Source of the DNA: Bacillus sp. AFS073361
Lineage (GTDB): Bacteria > Bacillota > Bacilli > Bacillales > Cytobacillaceae
DNA length: 64,000 bases
Reading direction: 5' to 3'
Assembly: GCF_002567005.1 (NCBI RefSeq)
Contig: NZ_NUZU01000016.1
Span: 1-64,000 of the forward strand
The notes beneath the pieces were generated by a model that was not told the origin of the DNA, did not search any database, and saw nothing but the letters and a program-made list of their open reading frames with translations. The position numbers were made by a program, and so were the translations under genes. Below, one piece after another: positions 47,964-56,282 of the stretch. The stretch's first letter is position 1, and each line of letters opens with the position of its first letter.

Positions 47964-48791
47964 TTGAGAATTGTTTTATCGGCAGGACATGGACCCTATA
48001 CCCCCGGAAAAAGAGCACCCGATGGATTCCGAGAATTTTGGTTCACCTTTCCAACGGCTGAATTGGTAGCTAAATATCTTTCGGAATATCAAAACGTGAG
48101 TACCATGAAAGTTTATGAAAAAGAACGTGACGTTCCATTAGGCGAGAGGACGAGAAAAGCAAACTCCTGGGGAGCCGATTTATATGTATCGATTCACGGA
48201 AATGCTTATGGCTCCACCTGGTCCGATGCTCATGGTATCGAAACGCTTGTATTCAGTAAAACTTCAAAAGGGTACAAGGCAGCTCAAAAGGTCCAGGATT
48301 CATTAATTAAAGCAACGAAATTGACCAACCGGGGAATTAAAATTCGACCCGATCTGTGGGAAATGCGAAAAACGAACATGGCAGCCTTTTTGTGTGAGTG
48401 TGGTTTTTACACCAATTCATTTGAAAAGAAATTGATGGAATCAGAATCCTATCAATCACTAGTTGCACGAGCGATTGTGAATGGAATTGCAGAGCATTAT
48501 GGATTGAAAAAAAAAGCAACAGAGGCGAAACCTCCGACTACTCCGAAATCCCCGGCTTCCACTCCTTCCGGTGGTGGAATGTACAGGGTTCAAATTGGAG
48601 CGTTCTCTGTTTTTAGAAATGCTGAGGATTTAGAAAAGGCAGCCAAAGACAGGGGATTCAGTCCATTCATTAAAAAAGAGGGAAATCTTTATAAGGTTCA
48701 AGTGGGTGCATTTAGTAGTAAAGCCAATGCGGAAAAGTTTTTGAAAGTCTGCAAGGACAAAGGGTTTAAAACGGCTTTTATCGACAAATAA
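47964..48791 (+). CDS. N-acetylmuramoyl-L-alanine amidase with SPOR domain (endolysin)
   Basis: TTG 47964 has AAGGAG at 9 bp; GTG 47955 sits on that SD. The 275-residue product has an Amidase_3 domain with zinc-site residues in SAGHGPYTPGKRAPDG (His 9), the Glu in the FREFWFTFP segment and the His in DLYVSIHGNAYG, plus the catalytic Glu near AFLCECGFYTN. A Pro/Thr linker and a C-terminal SPOR domain (MYRVQIGAFSVFRNAEDLEK, then LYKVQVGAFSSKANAEKF) bind denuded glycan. It is the endolysin. Confidence 0.92.
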   Translation: MRIVLSAGHGPYTPGKRAPDGFREFWFTFPTAELVAKYLSEYQNVSTMKVYEKERDVPLGERTRKANSWGADLYVSIHGNAYGSTWSDAHGIETLVFSKTSKGYKAAQKVQDSLIKATKLTNRGIKIRPDLWEMRKTNMAAFLCECGFYTNSFEKKLMESESYQSLVARAIVNGIAEHYGLKKKATEAKPPTTPKSPASTPSGGGMYRVQIGAFSVFRNAEDLEKAAKDRGFSPFIKKEGNLYKVQVGAFSSKANAEKFLKVCKDKGFKTAFIDK

Positions 48792-48804
48792 GGGAGTGGA
48801 GATT

Positions 48805-49146
48805 ATGAAAGTTGTAACCTATGACAAGCGTTCCAATGTGGTTTTTGGTGTGTTCCCGGAGGTATTCAGTCCAGAAATTGACCGAGAAAACGGCATTATC
48901 TTTCACGAAAATGGTACCTTTCACCGAATTAATAGTGATAAATATGGTTTTTTGATACTGGACGATTATGTTCCAGTAAGACCGGGAGACACCATTACGG
49001 ATAAGCACCGTGAAATGGACCTCACACATAAATATGAGGGTTTCAAATTGAATGACATTGGCGATGCGATTAAGGCGATGGGCAAGGAAGTCGCTGAGGA
49101 AATTAAAGATTTGTTTGGTAAAAAGGGTGACGAAAACGATGGCTAA
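48805..49146 (+). CDS. Hypothetical lysis-cassette protein
   Basis: ATG 48805 has GGGAGTGGAG. The 113-residue product is beta-rich at the N-terminus (VVFGVFPEVFSPEIDRENGI; YVPVRPGDTITDK), ending in a Lys/Glu helix. It lies between amidase and holin and overlaps the latter. No family recognised. Confidence 0.55.
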   Translation: MKVVTYDKRSNVVFGVFPEVFSPEIDRENGIIFHENGTFHRINSDKYGFLILDDYVPVRPGDTITDKHREMDLTHKYEGFKLNDIGDAIKAMGKEVAEEIKDLFGKKGDENDG

Positions 49147-49426
49147 GGAGGAGTTGGACTTGGAGGATTTAGAAAATGGTACATCCACCAATGACGTAGT
49201 GCGTTTAATACTGGCGTTGTTATCCGGAATTAAATTGTTGACTGCTGCGCTGGGATTTCACTTTTTCTCAGACGATTTGTATGTGGCTATTGCGAACATC
49301 ATACCGGTAATTATCATCATGTGGACGATGTGGGATGCAAAGCGTGAAAAGGACAAGGTAAAAGAGGCAGCCATTAAAATAGCACAAGCGAAAGTGAAGG
49401 AGATTCAATATGAAGAAGAAGTTTAG
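49139..49426 (+). CDS. Holin
   Basis: ATG 49139 is inside the end of the previous gene; a longer frame is a shadow. The 95-residue product has two hydrophobic spans, VVRLILALLSGIKLLTAALG and YVAIANIIPVIIIMWTMW, a charged N-terminus and a Lys/Glu-rich tail. This is a class II holin layout like small Bacillus phage holins. Position between endolysin and protease supports it. Confidence 0.75.
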   Translation: MAKEELDLEDLENGTSTNDVVRLILALLSGIKLLTAALGFHFFSDDLYVAIANIIPVIIIMWTMWDAKREKDKVKEAAIKIAQAKVKEIQYEEEV

Positions 49427-50384
49427 GCTTGTTCCTTATAGCTTGGACACGGTGGAGAAAACAGTGGATGAAATACCGGATGGCGTGAAAATGATTGAGG
49501 CTCCTCACTTATGGGATGAAGGATTTAAGGGTGAGGATATTGTGGTGGCGATTATTGATACAGGATGCCAAACGGACCACCCGGATCTCCAGGACAGGAT
49601 TATTGGTGGATGCAATTTCACCACTGATTGGGATGATGATGCGACTTGTTATGAAGATAATAACGGTCACGGTACCCATGTAGCCGGAACGATCGCAGCA
49701 TTGGACAATGGGAGTGGAGTGGTTGGAGTTGCACCCAGGGTGAAACTCTTAATCTTGAAAGTATTGAGCAAAGATGGAAGTGGTTCCTATGCCTGGATAA
49801 CGGATGGCATAAAATACGCTACCAACTGGAAGGGGCCAAATGGCGAGTGTGTCCGTGTAATCAGCATGTCATTAGGTGGGCCGGACGATAATCCAGAATT
49901 AAGACAAGCCGTGCAAGAAGCCGTGGTCAAGCAAATTTGTGTCGTGGTCGCAGCTGGGAACGATGGTGATAATGAGGAAACTACCTTCGAGTACAATTAC
50001 CCGGCATCCTACAATGAGGTGATTGAGGTAGCTGCAGCCGATATAACAGGGAAGCTCGCCTCATTCTCCAACAACAACACGGAGGTTGACGTTATTGCCC
50101 CTGGGGTCAATATCCTATCAACCTGGTTAAAAGGAAAGTACGCCCGGCTCTCGGGTACATCGATGGCTACTCCACATGTTGCCGGGGCATTGGCTCTTTT
50201 AATCCAAAAGGGAGAATACGAATTTAATAGAACACTAACGGAATCGGAAATTTATGCTCTGTTGGTAAAGCGTACCGTTCCACTCGGATATAAGACGAGC
50301 TCGGAGGGGCATGGGCTTGTTAAATTGTCATATATGGAAAAGGTCCGAAGTCTCTTAAACTTCATTGAGGAGAATTTTGAATGA
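49410..50384 (+). CDS. Intracellular-subtilisin-like S8 serine protease
   Basis: This 324-residue protein overlaps the holin end. The catalytic triad is visible: Asp50 (IIDTGCQTDHPDL), His87 (NGHGTHVAGT) and Ser near 251 (GTSMATPHVAG), with oxyanion AAGNDGD. It lacks a signal peptide and begins KFRLVPYSLD, matching the short inhibitory N-extension (LIPY type) of Bacillus intracellular subtilisins (ISP). It is normally chromosomal and active in late growth. Here it is co-transcribed with lysis genes, suggesting proteolysis at lysis or of phage/host proteins. Confidence 0.9.
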   Translation: MKKKFRLVPYSLDTVEKTVDEIPDGVKMIEAPHLWDEGFKGEDIVVAIIDTGCQTDHPDLQDRIIGGCNFTTDWDDDATCYEDNNGHGTHVAGTIAALDNGSGVVGVAPRVKLLILKVLSKDGSGSYAWITDGIKYATNWKGPNGECVRVISMSLGGPDDNPELRQAVQEAVVKQICVVVAAGNDGDNEETTFEYNYPASYNEVIEVAAADITGKLASFSNNNTEVDVIAPGVNILSTWLKGKYARLSGTSMATPHVAGALALLIQKGEYEFNRTLTESEIYALLVKRTVPLGYKTSSEGHGLVKLSYMEKVRSLLNFIEENFE

Positions 50385-50494
50385 GGAACGATGATTTAGT
50401 TTTGATTCTGCTCCTTGTCCTGATTTTTTCCGTGGGCTTAATGCTTGGATATTTTGCGTGGATTTTTCAAATTTTCATTTCGGTAGGTTTTTAG
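50381..50494 (+). CDS. Small membrane protein (37 residues)
   Basis: ATG 50381 overlaps the protease stop. One membrane span (LVLILLLVLIFSVGLMLGYF) plus a second short hydrophobic stretch. Possibly an extra holin or spanin-like aid. Confidence 0.5.
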   Translation: MRNDDLVLILLLVLIFSVGLMLGYFAWIFQIFISVGF

Positions 50495-50529
50495 AATGGC
50501 AGCATAGTATTTGAAGGGAGGTGATAATC

Positions 50530-50631
50530 GTGACAAACCAAACGAACGACACTCAAAAGCAAGGCAATACAAAAGATGGCTCCACTCAAACTCAGTCTGG
50601 TGGAGGCAACAAGCAAAACGGCAACAAATAA
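50530..50631 (+). CDS. Small polar protein (33 residues, GTG start)
   Basis: GGGAGGTGATAATC precedes GTG 50530. The product is Gln/Asn/Thr/Gly-rich and disordered (TNQTNDTQKQGNTKDGSTQT). It is the last gene of the late operon and ends before a terminator. Confidence 0.45.
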   Translation: MTNQTNDTQKQGNTKDGSTQTQSGGGNKQNGNK

Positions 50632-50656
50632 TTTCAAATCAGAGACGATTAAAGAA

Positions 50657-50687
50657 GGGTATCCCACTTTCGGGATACCCTTTTTTG
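50657..50687 (+). terminator. Late-operon terminator
   Basis: GGGTATCCC (50657-50665) pairs with GGGATACCC (50672-50680), then T6. It marks the end of the phage late block. Confidence 0.9.
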
Positions 50688-50691
50688 TTTA

Positions 50692-50763
50692 TTAAATTAA
50701 CCAACCGATGATGCTAACTATAATGTCAATAATTGCTATGATAATTCCGATGATGTTCCACAT
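50692..50763 (-). CDS. Tiny hydrophobic peptide (23 residues), type I toxin-like
   Basis: On the minus strand, GAGGGGTG precedes ATG at 50763. The peptide is a single hydrophobic span rich in Ile (MWNIIGIIIAIIDIIVSIIG). The style fits small membrane toxins or holin-like peptides. An antisense RNA partner is not visible with certainty. Confidence 0.45.
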   Translation of the reverse strand: MWNIIGIIIAIIDIIVSIIGWLI

Positions 50764-50771
50764 ACTGTTTT

Positions 50772-51020
50772 TCACCCCTCTACTTCTTTTAAAAGAAATA
50801 GGCGCAATCCTTTAAAATATTTGGCCTTATTTAAAAAAAGTTTTGGTAAGTGAAATTTACTCCTATAACTATGCACGAAAGTTAAATTAATTTTACGTAT
50901 GACCTCGTTAGCAACAGTACATATTATTCCAATTAGAAAAAATGGTTTATCAACAAATGAAAGGATTCCTACAAAAAGAATGCAACCAGAATAACAGCAG
51001 TAGGAAGTAACAAAATACAT
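50772..51020 (-). CDS. Doubtful membrane ORF
   Basis: Open frame of 82 codons with two hydrophobic stretches (CCYSGCILFVGILSFVDKPF), but no SD is seen and it overlaps the SD of the tiny peptide. It may be non-coding or a remnant. Confidence 0.25.
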   Translation of the reverse strand: MYFVTSYCCYSGCILFVGILSFVDKPFFLIGIICTVANEVIRKINLTFVHSYRSKFHLPKLFLNKAKYFKGLRLFLLKEVEG

Positions 51021-51096
51021 TCAGAAAATTAGAGTTGATTGAAGGTAGAGTGGACCACTTTTTTATCCATTCTAATTTTCATTAATCAAAAGGTGA

Positions 51097-51125
51097 TTGA
51101 CAAACAATTTTGAATAGTGTATAAT
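51097..51125 (+). promoter_or_regulatory. Consensus sigma-A promoter
   Basis: TTGACA (51097-51102), 17-bp spacer, TATAAT (51120-51125): both hexamers and the spacing are perfect. It reads into a tRNA-like fragment and a short membrane ORF. Confidence 0.8.
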
Positions 51126-51153
51126 AATTATACTTAAATTTTATGCCACAGTT

Positions 51154-51180
51154 ACTGGTTCGAGCCCAGTGCTCCTCGCC
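51154..51180 (+). other. tRNA 3'-end-like fragment
   Basis: ACTGG, TTCGAGC loop and CCAGT form a perfect T-arm, then GCTCCTCGCC. No matching 5' half is present upstream. Possibly a remnant of a tRNA target (attachment site) at the phage/accessory boundary. Confidence 0.4.
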
Positions 51181-51366
51181 GAACATTTAAACCTTGCCCT
51201 AAGCAGTAAATATTGGATTATTGGTATTATCATTGCCAATACCTTATCGATTGCTATGACAAATTTTTGGAATTCCCTTTCAGGAAAATCTAAGGAGATG
51301 GTAAAGATGACAATGTTTATGATTACCGTGTTACTGACCTTCGTGGCTTCTGAGGAGCTAGTTTAA
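51169..51366 (+). CDS. Possible small membrane protein
   Basis: 65 codons from GTG, with two hydrophobic spans (YWIIGIIIANTLSIAMTNFW; TMFMITVLLTFVASEELV). No SD before the GTG, which overlaps the tRNA-like fragment; a consensus promoter lies upstream. Could be a truncated gene fused to the fragment. Confidence 0.35.
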   Translation: MLLAEHLNLALSSKYWIIGIIIANTLSIAMTNFWNSLSGKSKEMVKMTMFMITVLLTFVASEELV

Positions 51367-51434
51367 TTGGTAAAACGGTTGATATAAGAAACCCGGTCAG
51401 TAGCACAACCCAAAAATTATAGTTTTTACATATT

Positions 51435-51468
51435 AAAAGGGTGGACCAATTTTGGTTCACCCTTTTTT
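51435..51468. terminator. Bidirectional terminator
   Basis: AAGGGTG and CACCCTT arms with inner ACCAA/TTGGT pairing, then T6. It separates this segment from the converging methyltransferase gene. Confidence 0.8.
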
Positions 51469-51518
51469 GTTATTTGACAAATAATAAGACGATTTCAATA
51501 AGGAAATTTAAGTCTTAC

Positions 51519-52766
51519 TTAAATGATCTTTTCATATAAGAACTGAATAATTGGACGAACCATTTTTTCAGCTAATAAGACTGGCACTGCATTGCCAACT
51601 TGTTTGTATTGTTCATTAAGTTTATGGTTATTCGTAACGTTTTCTTTATTACCATTTGAAAAATCGAACCAGTCAGGAAAAGATTGAATTCGAGCAACTT
51701 CACGAACTGATAGACGACGATTAAAATCACCTTGAAATTCCCAAGAGTCTTTTCCGATTTTCTTCATAGGTTCACCGTGAGGGTGCATTGGAGCTTGTCT
51801 ACCACTCGCTTGAATAGTAAAACTTTGCTCGTTCCAGTTCTTTTTACGATTACGGCTCATATACATACTTGAAAACGAGCCCTCATAAACGTCTTTAGCA
51901 TCTAGAGGTAAATCACTAATTGTATCTTTCAAAGTGACATATGGTAGCTTCCCTTCTCCATGTGTCGGTTCGGGAACTTCATATTCAAAACCATATTTTT
52001 TACTAATATCATTGCGAATTCCAACAATAAATACTCGTTCACGAAGTTGTGGGACACCATAATCGCGAGAATTTACTAAATGAGCAGTAACGTGATAACC
52101 TGCAGCTTTAAAGTCCTCTATCATTTGGCTAAGAACCTGTCCTCTCGCCATTGTCATAAGACCTTTTACATTTTCAGCAACAAAAAACTCAGGTGTGCTT
52201 TGCACTAAAGCACGAATATAATGGACATATAGAAAGTTCCGTGGATCATCGAGTAATCGAGGACCAGAACTACTAAAACCGGGACATGGAAATCCTCCGA
52301 GCATGAGGTTACATTTCGGGAATTCTGCTATTTTACGAATATCCTTTTCGACTTTAGTAACAGTCGGAGCAAAGTTATTAACATAACTTATGTTTGCAGA
52401 GGTAAACATATCATTTGAATAAACAAAATTGCAGTTTACTATACTACGTAATTTCAAGTAGTCTTCTTTGTTTTCAAAAGCTCTGTATGCTTTTTCTTCT
52501 CCAAATTGAACAACCATACTAGAAAGTTCTACTCCCAAATCTAAGCCACCTGCACCCGAAAATAACGAAACAATATTCGTTGCTCCTTCGGTATAATGAA
52601 GATTTTTTAGCATTTCTTTTTCTTCTAATCTATCTTGTTCAGTGATATTAGTTTGAACAAGTTCGTTTTCTTCACAAATTTTCTCGAACAAAACATTTTG
52701 TACTTCTTCGGGCGTGAAAGTAAGCGAAGAAACAAAAGTTCTTTTTTCTCTTTCAGCAACGACCAT
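51519..52766 (-). CDS. C5-cytosine DNA methyltransferase (type II)
   Basis: This 415-residue protein has motif I LFSGAGGLDLG (68-78), catalytic motif IV GGFPCPGFSSSG with Cys161, motif VI ENVKGL, motif VIII QLRERVFIVG, and motifs IX/X SVREVARIQSFPD and QVGNAVPVLLAEK. The target-recognition domain lies between VIII and IX (about 245-340). An N-terminal extension of about 60 residues is present. It is divergent from an NgoPII-like endonuclease, so it likely protects the same site (GGCC if the partner call is right). Confidence 0.92.
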   Translation of the reverse strand: MVVAEREKRTFVSSLTFTPEEVQNVLFEKICEENELVQTNITEQDRLEEKEMLKNLHYTEGATNIVSLFSGAGGLDLGVELSSMVVQFGEEKAYRAFENKEDYLKLRSIVNCNFVYSNDMFTSANISYVNNFAPTVTKVEKDIRKIAEFPKCNLMLGGFPCPGFSSSGPRLLDDPRNFLYVHYIRALVQSTPEFFVAENVKGLMTMARGQVLSQMIEDFKAAGYHVTAHLVNSRDYGVPQLRERVFIVGIRNDISKKYGFEYEVPEPTHGEGKLPYVTLKDTISDLPLDAKDVYEGSFSSMYMSRNRKKNWNEQSFTIQASGRQAPMHPHGEPMKKIGKDSWEFQGDFNRRLSVREVARIQSFPDWFDFSNGNKENVTNNHKLNEQYKQVGNAVPVLLAEKMVRPIIQFLYEKII

Positions 52767-52871
52767 AAGAAATCACTCCTTTTCAATATATAGCATCTTA
52801 CCATAAAAAATTGGGTTTGGCCAGTCTTTGTTACTATGAGAAAATAAGGGAAAAACAGAAGGAGAAATGGA

Positions 52872-53744
52872 ATGGCACAATCGCCTACAACAAATGTTTT
52901 AGTGGCTTTAAAGAACATTCTCGACAGGAATTCAAGTATTCTCACGCCTATTTTTCGGTCAAACGGTTCAGCAAACGCTGCGGGAGATAGCCTTGAATTT
53001 TTCGTAAAAGATATGTTTTGCACAGGGGCTAGTCAATACCAGTACGAACATGAAAAAATGAGGAAGTACAATGAATATCTAAGTTGGACAGGTAATTCGT
53101 CTAACTTCCCTGATTTCATTATTAAGGGTGGAGCTGGTGTTGAGCCGAAAAAACTAAATAATCAGAGCTATTCTTCTCTAGCGTTAAACAGTTCGTATCC
53201 AAAAGATTATATCTATCCAGATAGTCAGAACTTACCTAGAGATATTAACGAGGAAGAGTGGGTGAGAAAAGAGGTCATTTACGTTACAGGGAATTTAAAC
53301 ACTCAAAATAACAAACTTCTTTCACTTTGGTTTGCTTACGGGAATACAATGGTAGCCGACCGTTCAACCTATTTAAATCTGATTGATGAGATTAGGGATG
53401 CAGTAGCCAGCACAAATGCCACATTAATTGCTTCTAAGGAATTGGCTCGTGCCAAGGGAATTGATCCATTAAAACTATCAAACCTACGAGTTCGAGGAAT
53501 GTATGAATTAGAGCATCCACATAAAGTATTTAGTGACTATATTACACGAGATGATATTCCTTCCGATGCATCAAAGATATTTGTAGTTATGCTAATTAGC
53601 GATTATATTGCACTTGAAGAACAACCTGATTTTTCAACACATTTGGCTAGTGGAAAACTGAAGATAACTGAAATATATATCCCAAATCCAAATAACCCGA
53701 GTGAAAACCTCGAAGCAATTTTATTCGAAGGTTGGACTGATTAA
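52872..53744 (+). CDS. NgoPII-like type II restriction endonuclease
   Basis: This 290-residue protein has AAGGAG before ATG 52872. Features shared with NgoPII-family enzymes (GGCC) are NAAGDSLEFFVKDMFC (35-50), NSSNFPDFIIKGGAGVEPKK (75-94; PD at 80-81, ExK at 91-93) and SLALNSSYPKDYIYPDSQNL. The PD...ExK spacing gives the metal site. In known members the second acidic segment reads more like EVKK; here Pro replaces Val (EPKK). It is divergent from the methylase with a 105-bp shared control region. Together they form a complete RM system and also a maintenance (addiction) module. Confidence 0.82.
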   Translation: MAQSPTTNVLVALKNILDRNSSILTPIFRSNGSANAAGDSLEFFVKDMFCTGASQYQYEHEKMRKYNEYLSWTGNSSNFPDFIIKGGAGVEPKKLNNQSYSSLALNSSYPKDYIYPDSQNLPRDINEEEWVRKEVIYVTGNLNTQNNKLLSLWFAYGNTMVADRSTYLNLIDEIRDAVASTNATLIASKELARAKGIDPLKLSNLRVRGMYELEHPHKVFSDYITRDDIPSDASKIFVVMLISDYIALEEQPDFSTHLASGKLKITEIYIPNPNNPSENLEAILFEGWTD

Positions 53745-54171
53745 TAAATAAATCTGTTAGGGTGAGTTTAATGAAATGCAAATGTGGTGAATCTTATCTG
53801 TGATTCGAATAGAGGAGTATCCGGAACACGTAAAGGATAAAATCAATTACGACCGGTTATGTGATGGGAATGTCTTTCATGTGGCAAAGTTTATTATAGC
53901 CAGCCATATGATTTTGGCAAAACAATAAATAAAGTAAAAAAATTAGATTAACAAGGATGGAACTCGAACATTGAAGCTGTCATTATGGCAGCTTTTTTCT
54001 TTGGAAACTTCAACTAATGTAAATTATTTAAAGAAGGAATTTACCGATTTAAAAAGGAAATATTTTAAGGGGGATAAATTGCTTAGAAAAGGTAAAACAA
54101 AAGAGGACAAAAAAAGAAAAATGGTAAATTAGAATTATTTGAATTTATTTTTTAAAAAGGAGTCTTGGAGA
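53745..54171. other. Spacer with gene remnants
   Basis: Contains a 10-codon Cys-rich frame starting ATG 53771 (MKCKCGESYL) and, in another frame, a 42-codon stretch at 53800-53928. These are probably remnants of a decayed gene. A very short basic ORF precedes the AIPR gene. No supported gene. Confidence 0.4.
53800..53928 (+). pseudogene. Possible gene remnant
   Basis: GTG-started frame of 42 codons (IRIEEYPEHVKDKINYDRLC then FHVAKFIIASHMILAK) immediately after the Cys-rich start at 53771 in another frame. It looks like a short gene with a frameshift. Confidence 0.25.
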
Positions 54172-56118
54172 ATGGATGGCTTAATAAATAAGTATTACGA
54201 GGAATTCAAAGGTCTACCAAATTATCGTCCTATTATTAGAAACAATATTAAAGAGGATGCTTTTACTATTGCTGTTCTTGAAGTTATGTATAGCAAAAGA
54301 CTCAATTTAGAAATCAATGCTAAAAATGTAGAAGGTATTGCAAAGTATATTGTAGCCCCACCTGACGCCGGTATTGATATTTTCATCGAATATGAAGATG
54401 GTGATGAATATTATTACGACATCATTCAAGTGAAATATACTACTTTAGGTCAACAAGATATCAAACAATGTCTTGCAATGATGCAACGTACTATTAAGGA
54501 TTTCTTGAAAGACCCTCAATCAATTCATAAGAATCTAAGAGAAGTAATTAGCAATACAAATTTTGATGATACATACAAAAATAACTGTACTTATTATGTG
54601 ATTCATAATGGGGACATTAACTACGCATCGGGTTTAAAAAAATACGAAAAAATTGTTACTTCAAATGAATTAAAAATTTTACAACAGAGTCTTGGAACGG
54701 AATCTGTCCCCCAAGAGATTCTAAAATCCGATGGTTTCAATAATTTTATTTCCTATAATCACAACAGTGATGAAAATACTGAACAAGCATATCTATGTAA
54801 TTTAAATGGCTACGATTTAGCTAAGTTAAACAATAAATATTCAAGCACGGAAATAGGTAAAAATATATTATTTGGTCAAAATCTTCGTGATTCATTAGAA
54901 AATAAATCTAAGACATATTTTTCTATGAAACAAACCATTGATAACGAACCCGAAAAATTTTGGTTTTATAATAATGGTATAACAATAATAGCAGAGGGAT
55001 TTAATGCAGACGCTGTGCCTTTTCCGGATACAGGAGATGTTGATCAACCATCTAAAAAAATTGATTCTGTTACCCTTGAAAATTTCTCTATTATTAATGG
55101 AGCACAAACTACAAGTTCGTTGGGAACTTATTTGAAAGAGGCAGAAATAAATCGTGATGACGAGAAAATAACTAAATTGAAAAATGTTTACGTTTTAACA
55201 CGTATTCTTGTCATAAACAAACGTGAGTTAAAAGACAATATTTCTATCTATAATAATATGCAAAACCCCATCACAAGCCGAGACATGGTATCGAATCGTA
55301 TAGAACAAAGGAAACTATATGAGTGGTTAATAAGTGGTGACAAACCTAATATTTTTGTAGAAATTCGACGTGGTTCGCGCCCACCTTCACATTTAAATTT
55401 ACAAAAACATCAAATGACAACTAATGAAACATTGGCACAATTAGCATTTGCATCATTTTTTAGAGAACCATATACTGCTAAAGATAAGAAGCGAACGTTG
55501 TTTAATAATGATTATTCAAAAGAAGATTTTACTATAAATGAAGATTACCATAAAATTTTTAATTTCAATGAAGATAACGAAAAATGTGGAATTCTTTTTA
55601 AAAAGACAAAATCTGAAATTAACGAGTTATTGTTTGTTGCTTATCTTTATAAAGAAAGTAAAAAATATCTGAAAAAAGAATATGAACAACGGTTGAACAA
55701 GCAATATGTAATGTTAAAAAATGCTGATGAAGATGAACAACAAAACATTAATGAATTTATTAATAACTATAAAACGCAAATGGCAATAAATAATATATGT
55801 TTCTTTTACTGTATTGCTCTGTACTATGAATATAAAGCACAATTTGATGAAGATAATAATAAAACATTTAACTATTCAGCTTTTTATGATAAAGACACTC
55901 AATTTAAGCAGCATTTAATTGAAAGTTTTTCCCAACTTTTCTTGTCAAAAACTATTGAAATCATAAAAAGTGAATCTGCTGGAACAGCCAATGTTGGAAA
56001 CTGGATTCGCATTAAAAAAAGTGAAGAAATATTTATGAAGAAATTACGTAATGAGCTTTCTGTAAACTTATCTTTTTCTAACCAATATAAAAATTTTATT
56101 AATGAGTTTAAGTACTAA
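54172..56118 (+). CDS. AIPR-family abortive infection protein
   Basis: ATG 54172 follows AAGGAG. The 648-residue product has an N-terminal nuclease-like core (DAGIDIFIEYEDGDEYYYDI then IQVKYT, a D...QxK pattern at about 68-90). The AIPR signature follows: FWFYNNGITIIAEGF, FSIINGAQTTSSLGTYLKEA and NNMQNPITSRDMVSNRIEQR. AIPR proteins are linked to abortive phage resistance and often lie beside RM systems, as here. I infer that it is a defence effector cleaving nucleic acid on infection. Confidence 0.88.
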   Translation: MDGLINKYYEEFKGLPNYRPIIRNNIKEDAFTIAVLEVMYSKRLNLEINAKNVEGIAKYIVAPPDAGIDIFIEYEDGDEYYYDIIQVKYTTLGQQDIKQCLAMMQRTIKDFLKDPQSIHKNLREVISNTNFDDTYKNNCTYYVIHNGDINYASGLKKYEKIVTSNELKILQQSLGTESVPQEILKSDGFNNFISYNHNSDENTEQAYLCNLNGYDLAKLNNKYSSTEIGKNILFGQNLRDSLENKSKTYFSMKQTIDNEPEKFWFYNNGITIIAEGFNADAVPFPDTGDVDQPSKKIDSVTLENFSIINGAQTTSSLGTYLKEAEINRDDEKITKLKNVYVLTRILVINKRELKDNISIYNNMQNPITSRDMVSNRIEQRKLYEWLISGDKPNIFVEIRRGSRPPSHLNLQKHQMTTNETLAQLAFASFFREPYTAKDKKRTLFNNDYSKEDFTINEDYHKIFNFNEDNEKCGILFKKTKSEINELLFVAYLYKESKKYLKKEYEQRLNKQYVMLKNADEDEQQNINEFINNYKTQMAINNICFFYCIALYYEYKAQFDEDNNKTFNYSAFYDKDTQFKQHLIESFSQLFLSKTIEIIKSESAGTANVGNWIRIKKSEEIFMKKLRNELSVNLSFSNQYKNFINEFKY

Positions 56119-56282
56119 AACTAAAGACGTTGAGCAGGGCAACCGTAGACTGTAAACTGCAAACGTTCGTAAAAGTTAATTTTAACAACAAAGAAAAGCA
56201 GGCTCCAAGAGTCTGTCTTTTTTTATAAACAAAGAACCCCACTCATAATTAAGTAGGGGACATGTAAAAACTCGTTACTGGA

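Noticed and set aside
50511-50711. 66-codon plus-strand frame at the end of the late block
   Set aside because: It runs through the strong terminator hairpin; the GTG-started frame at 50530 has the SD and ends before it.
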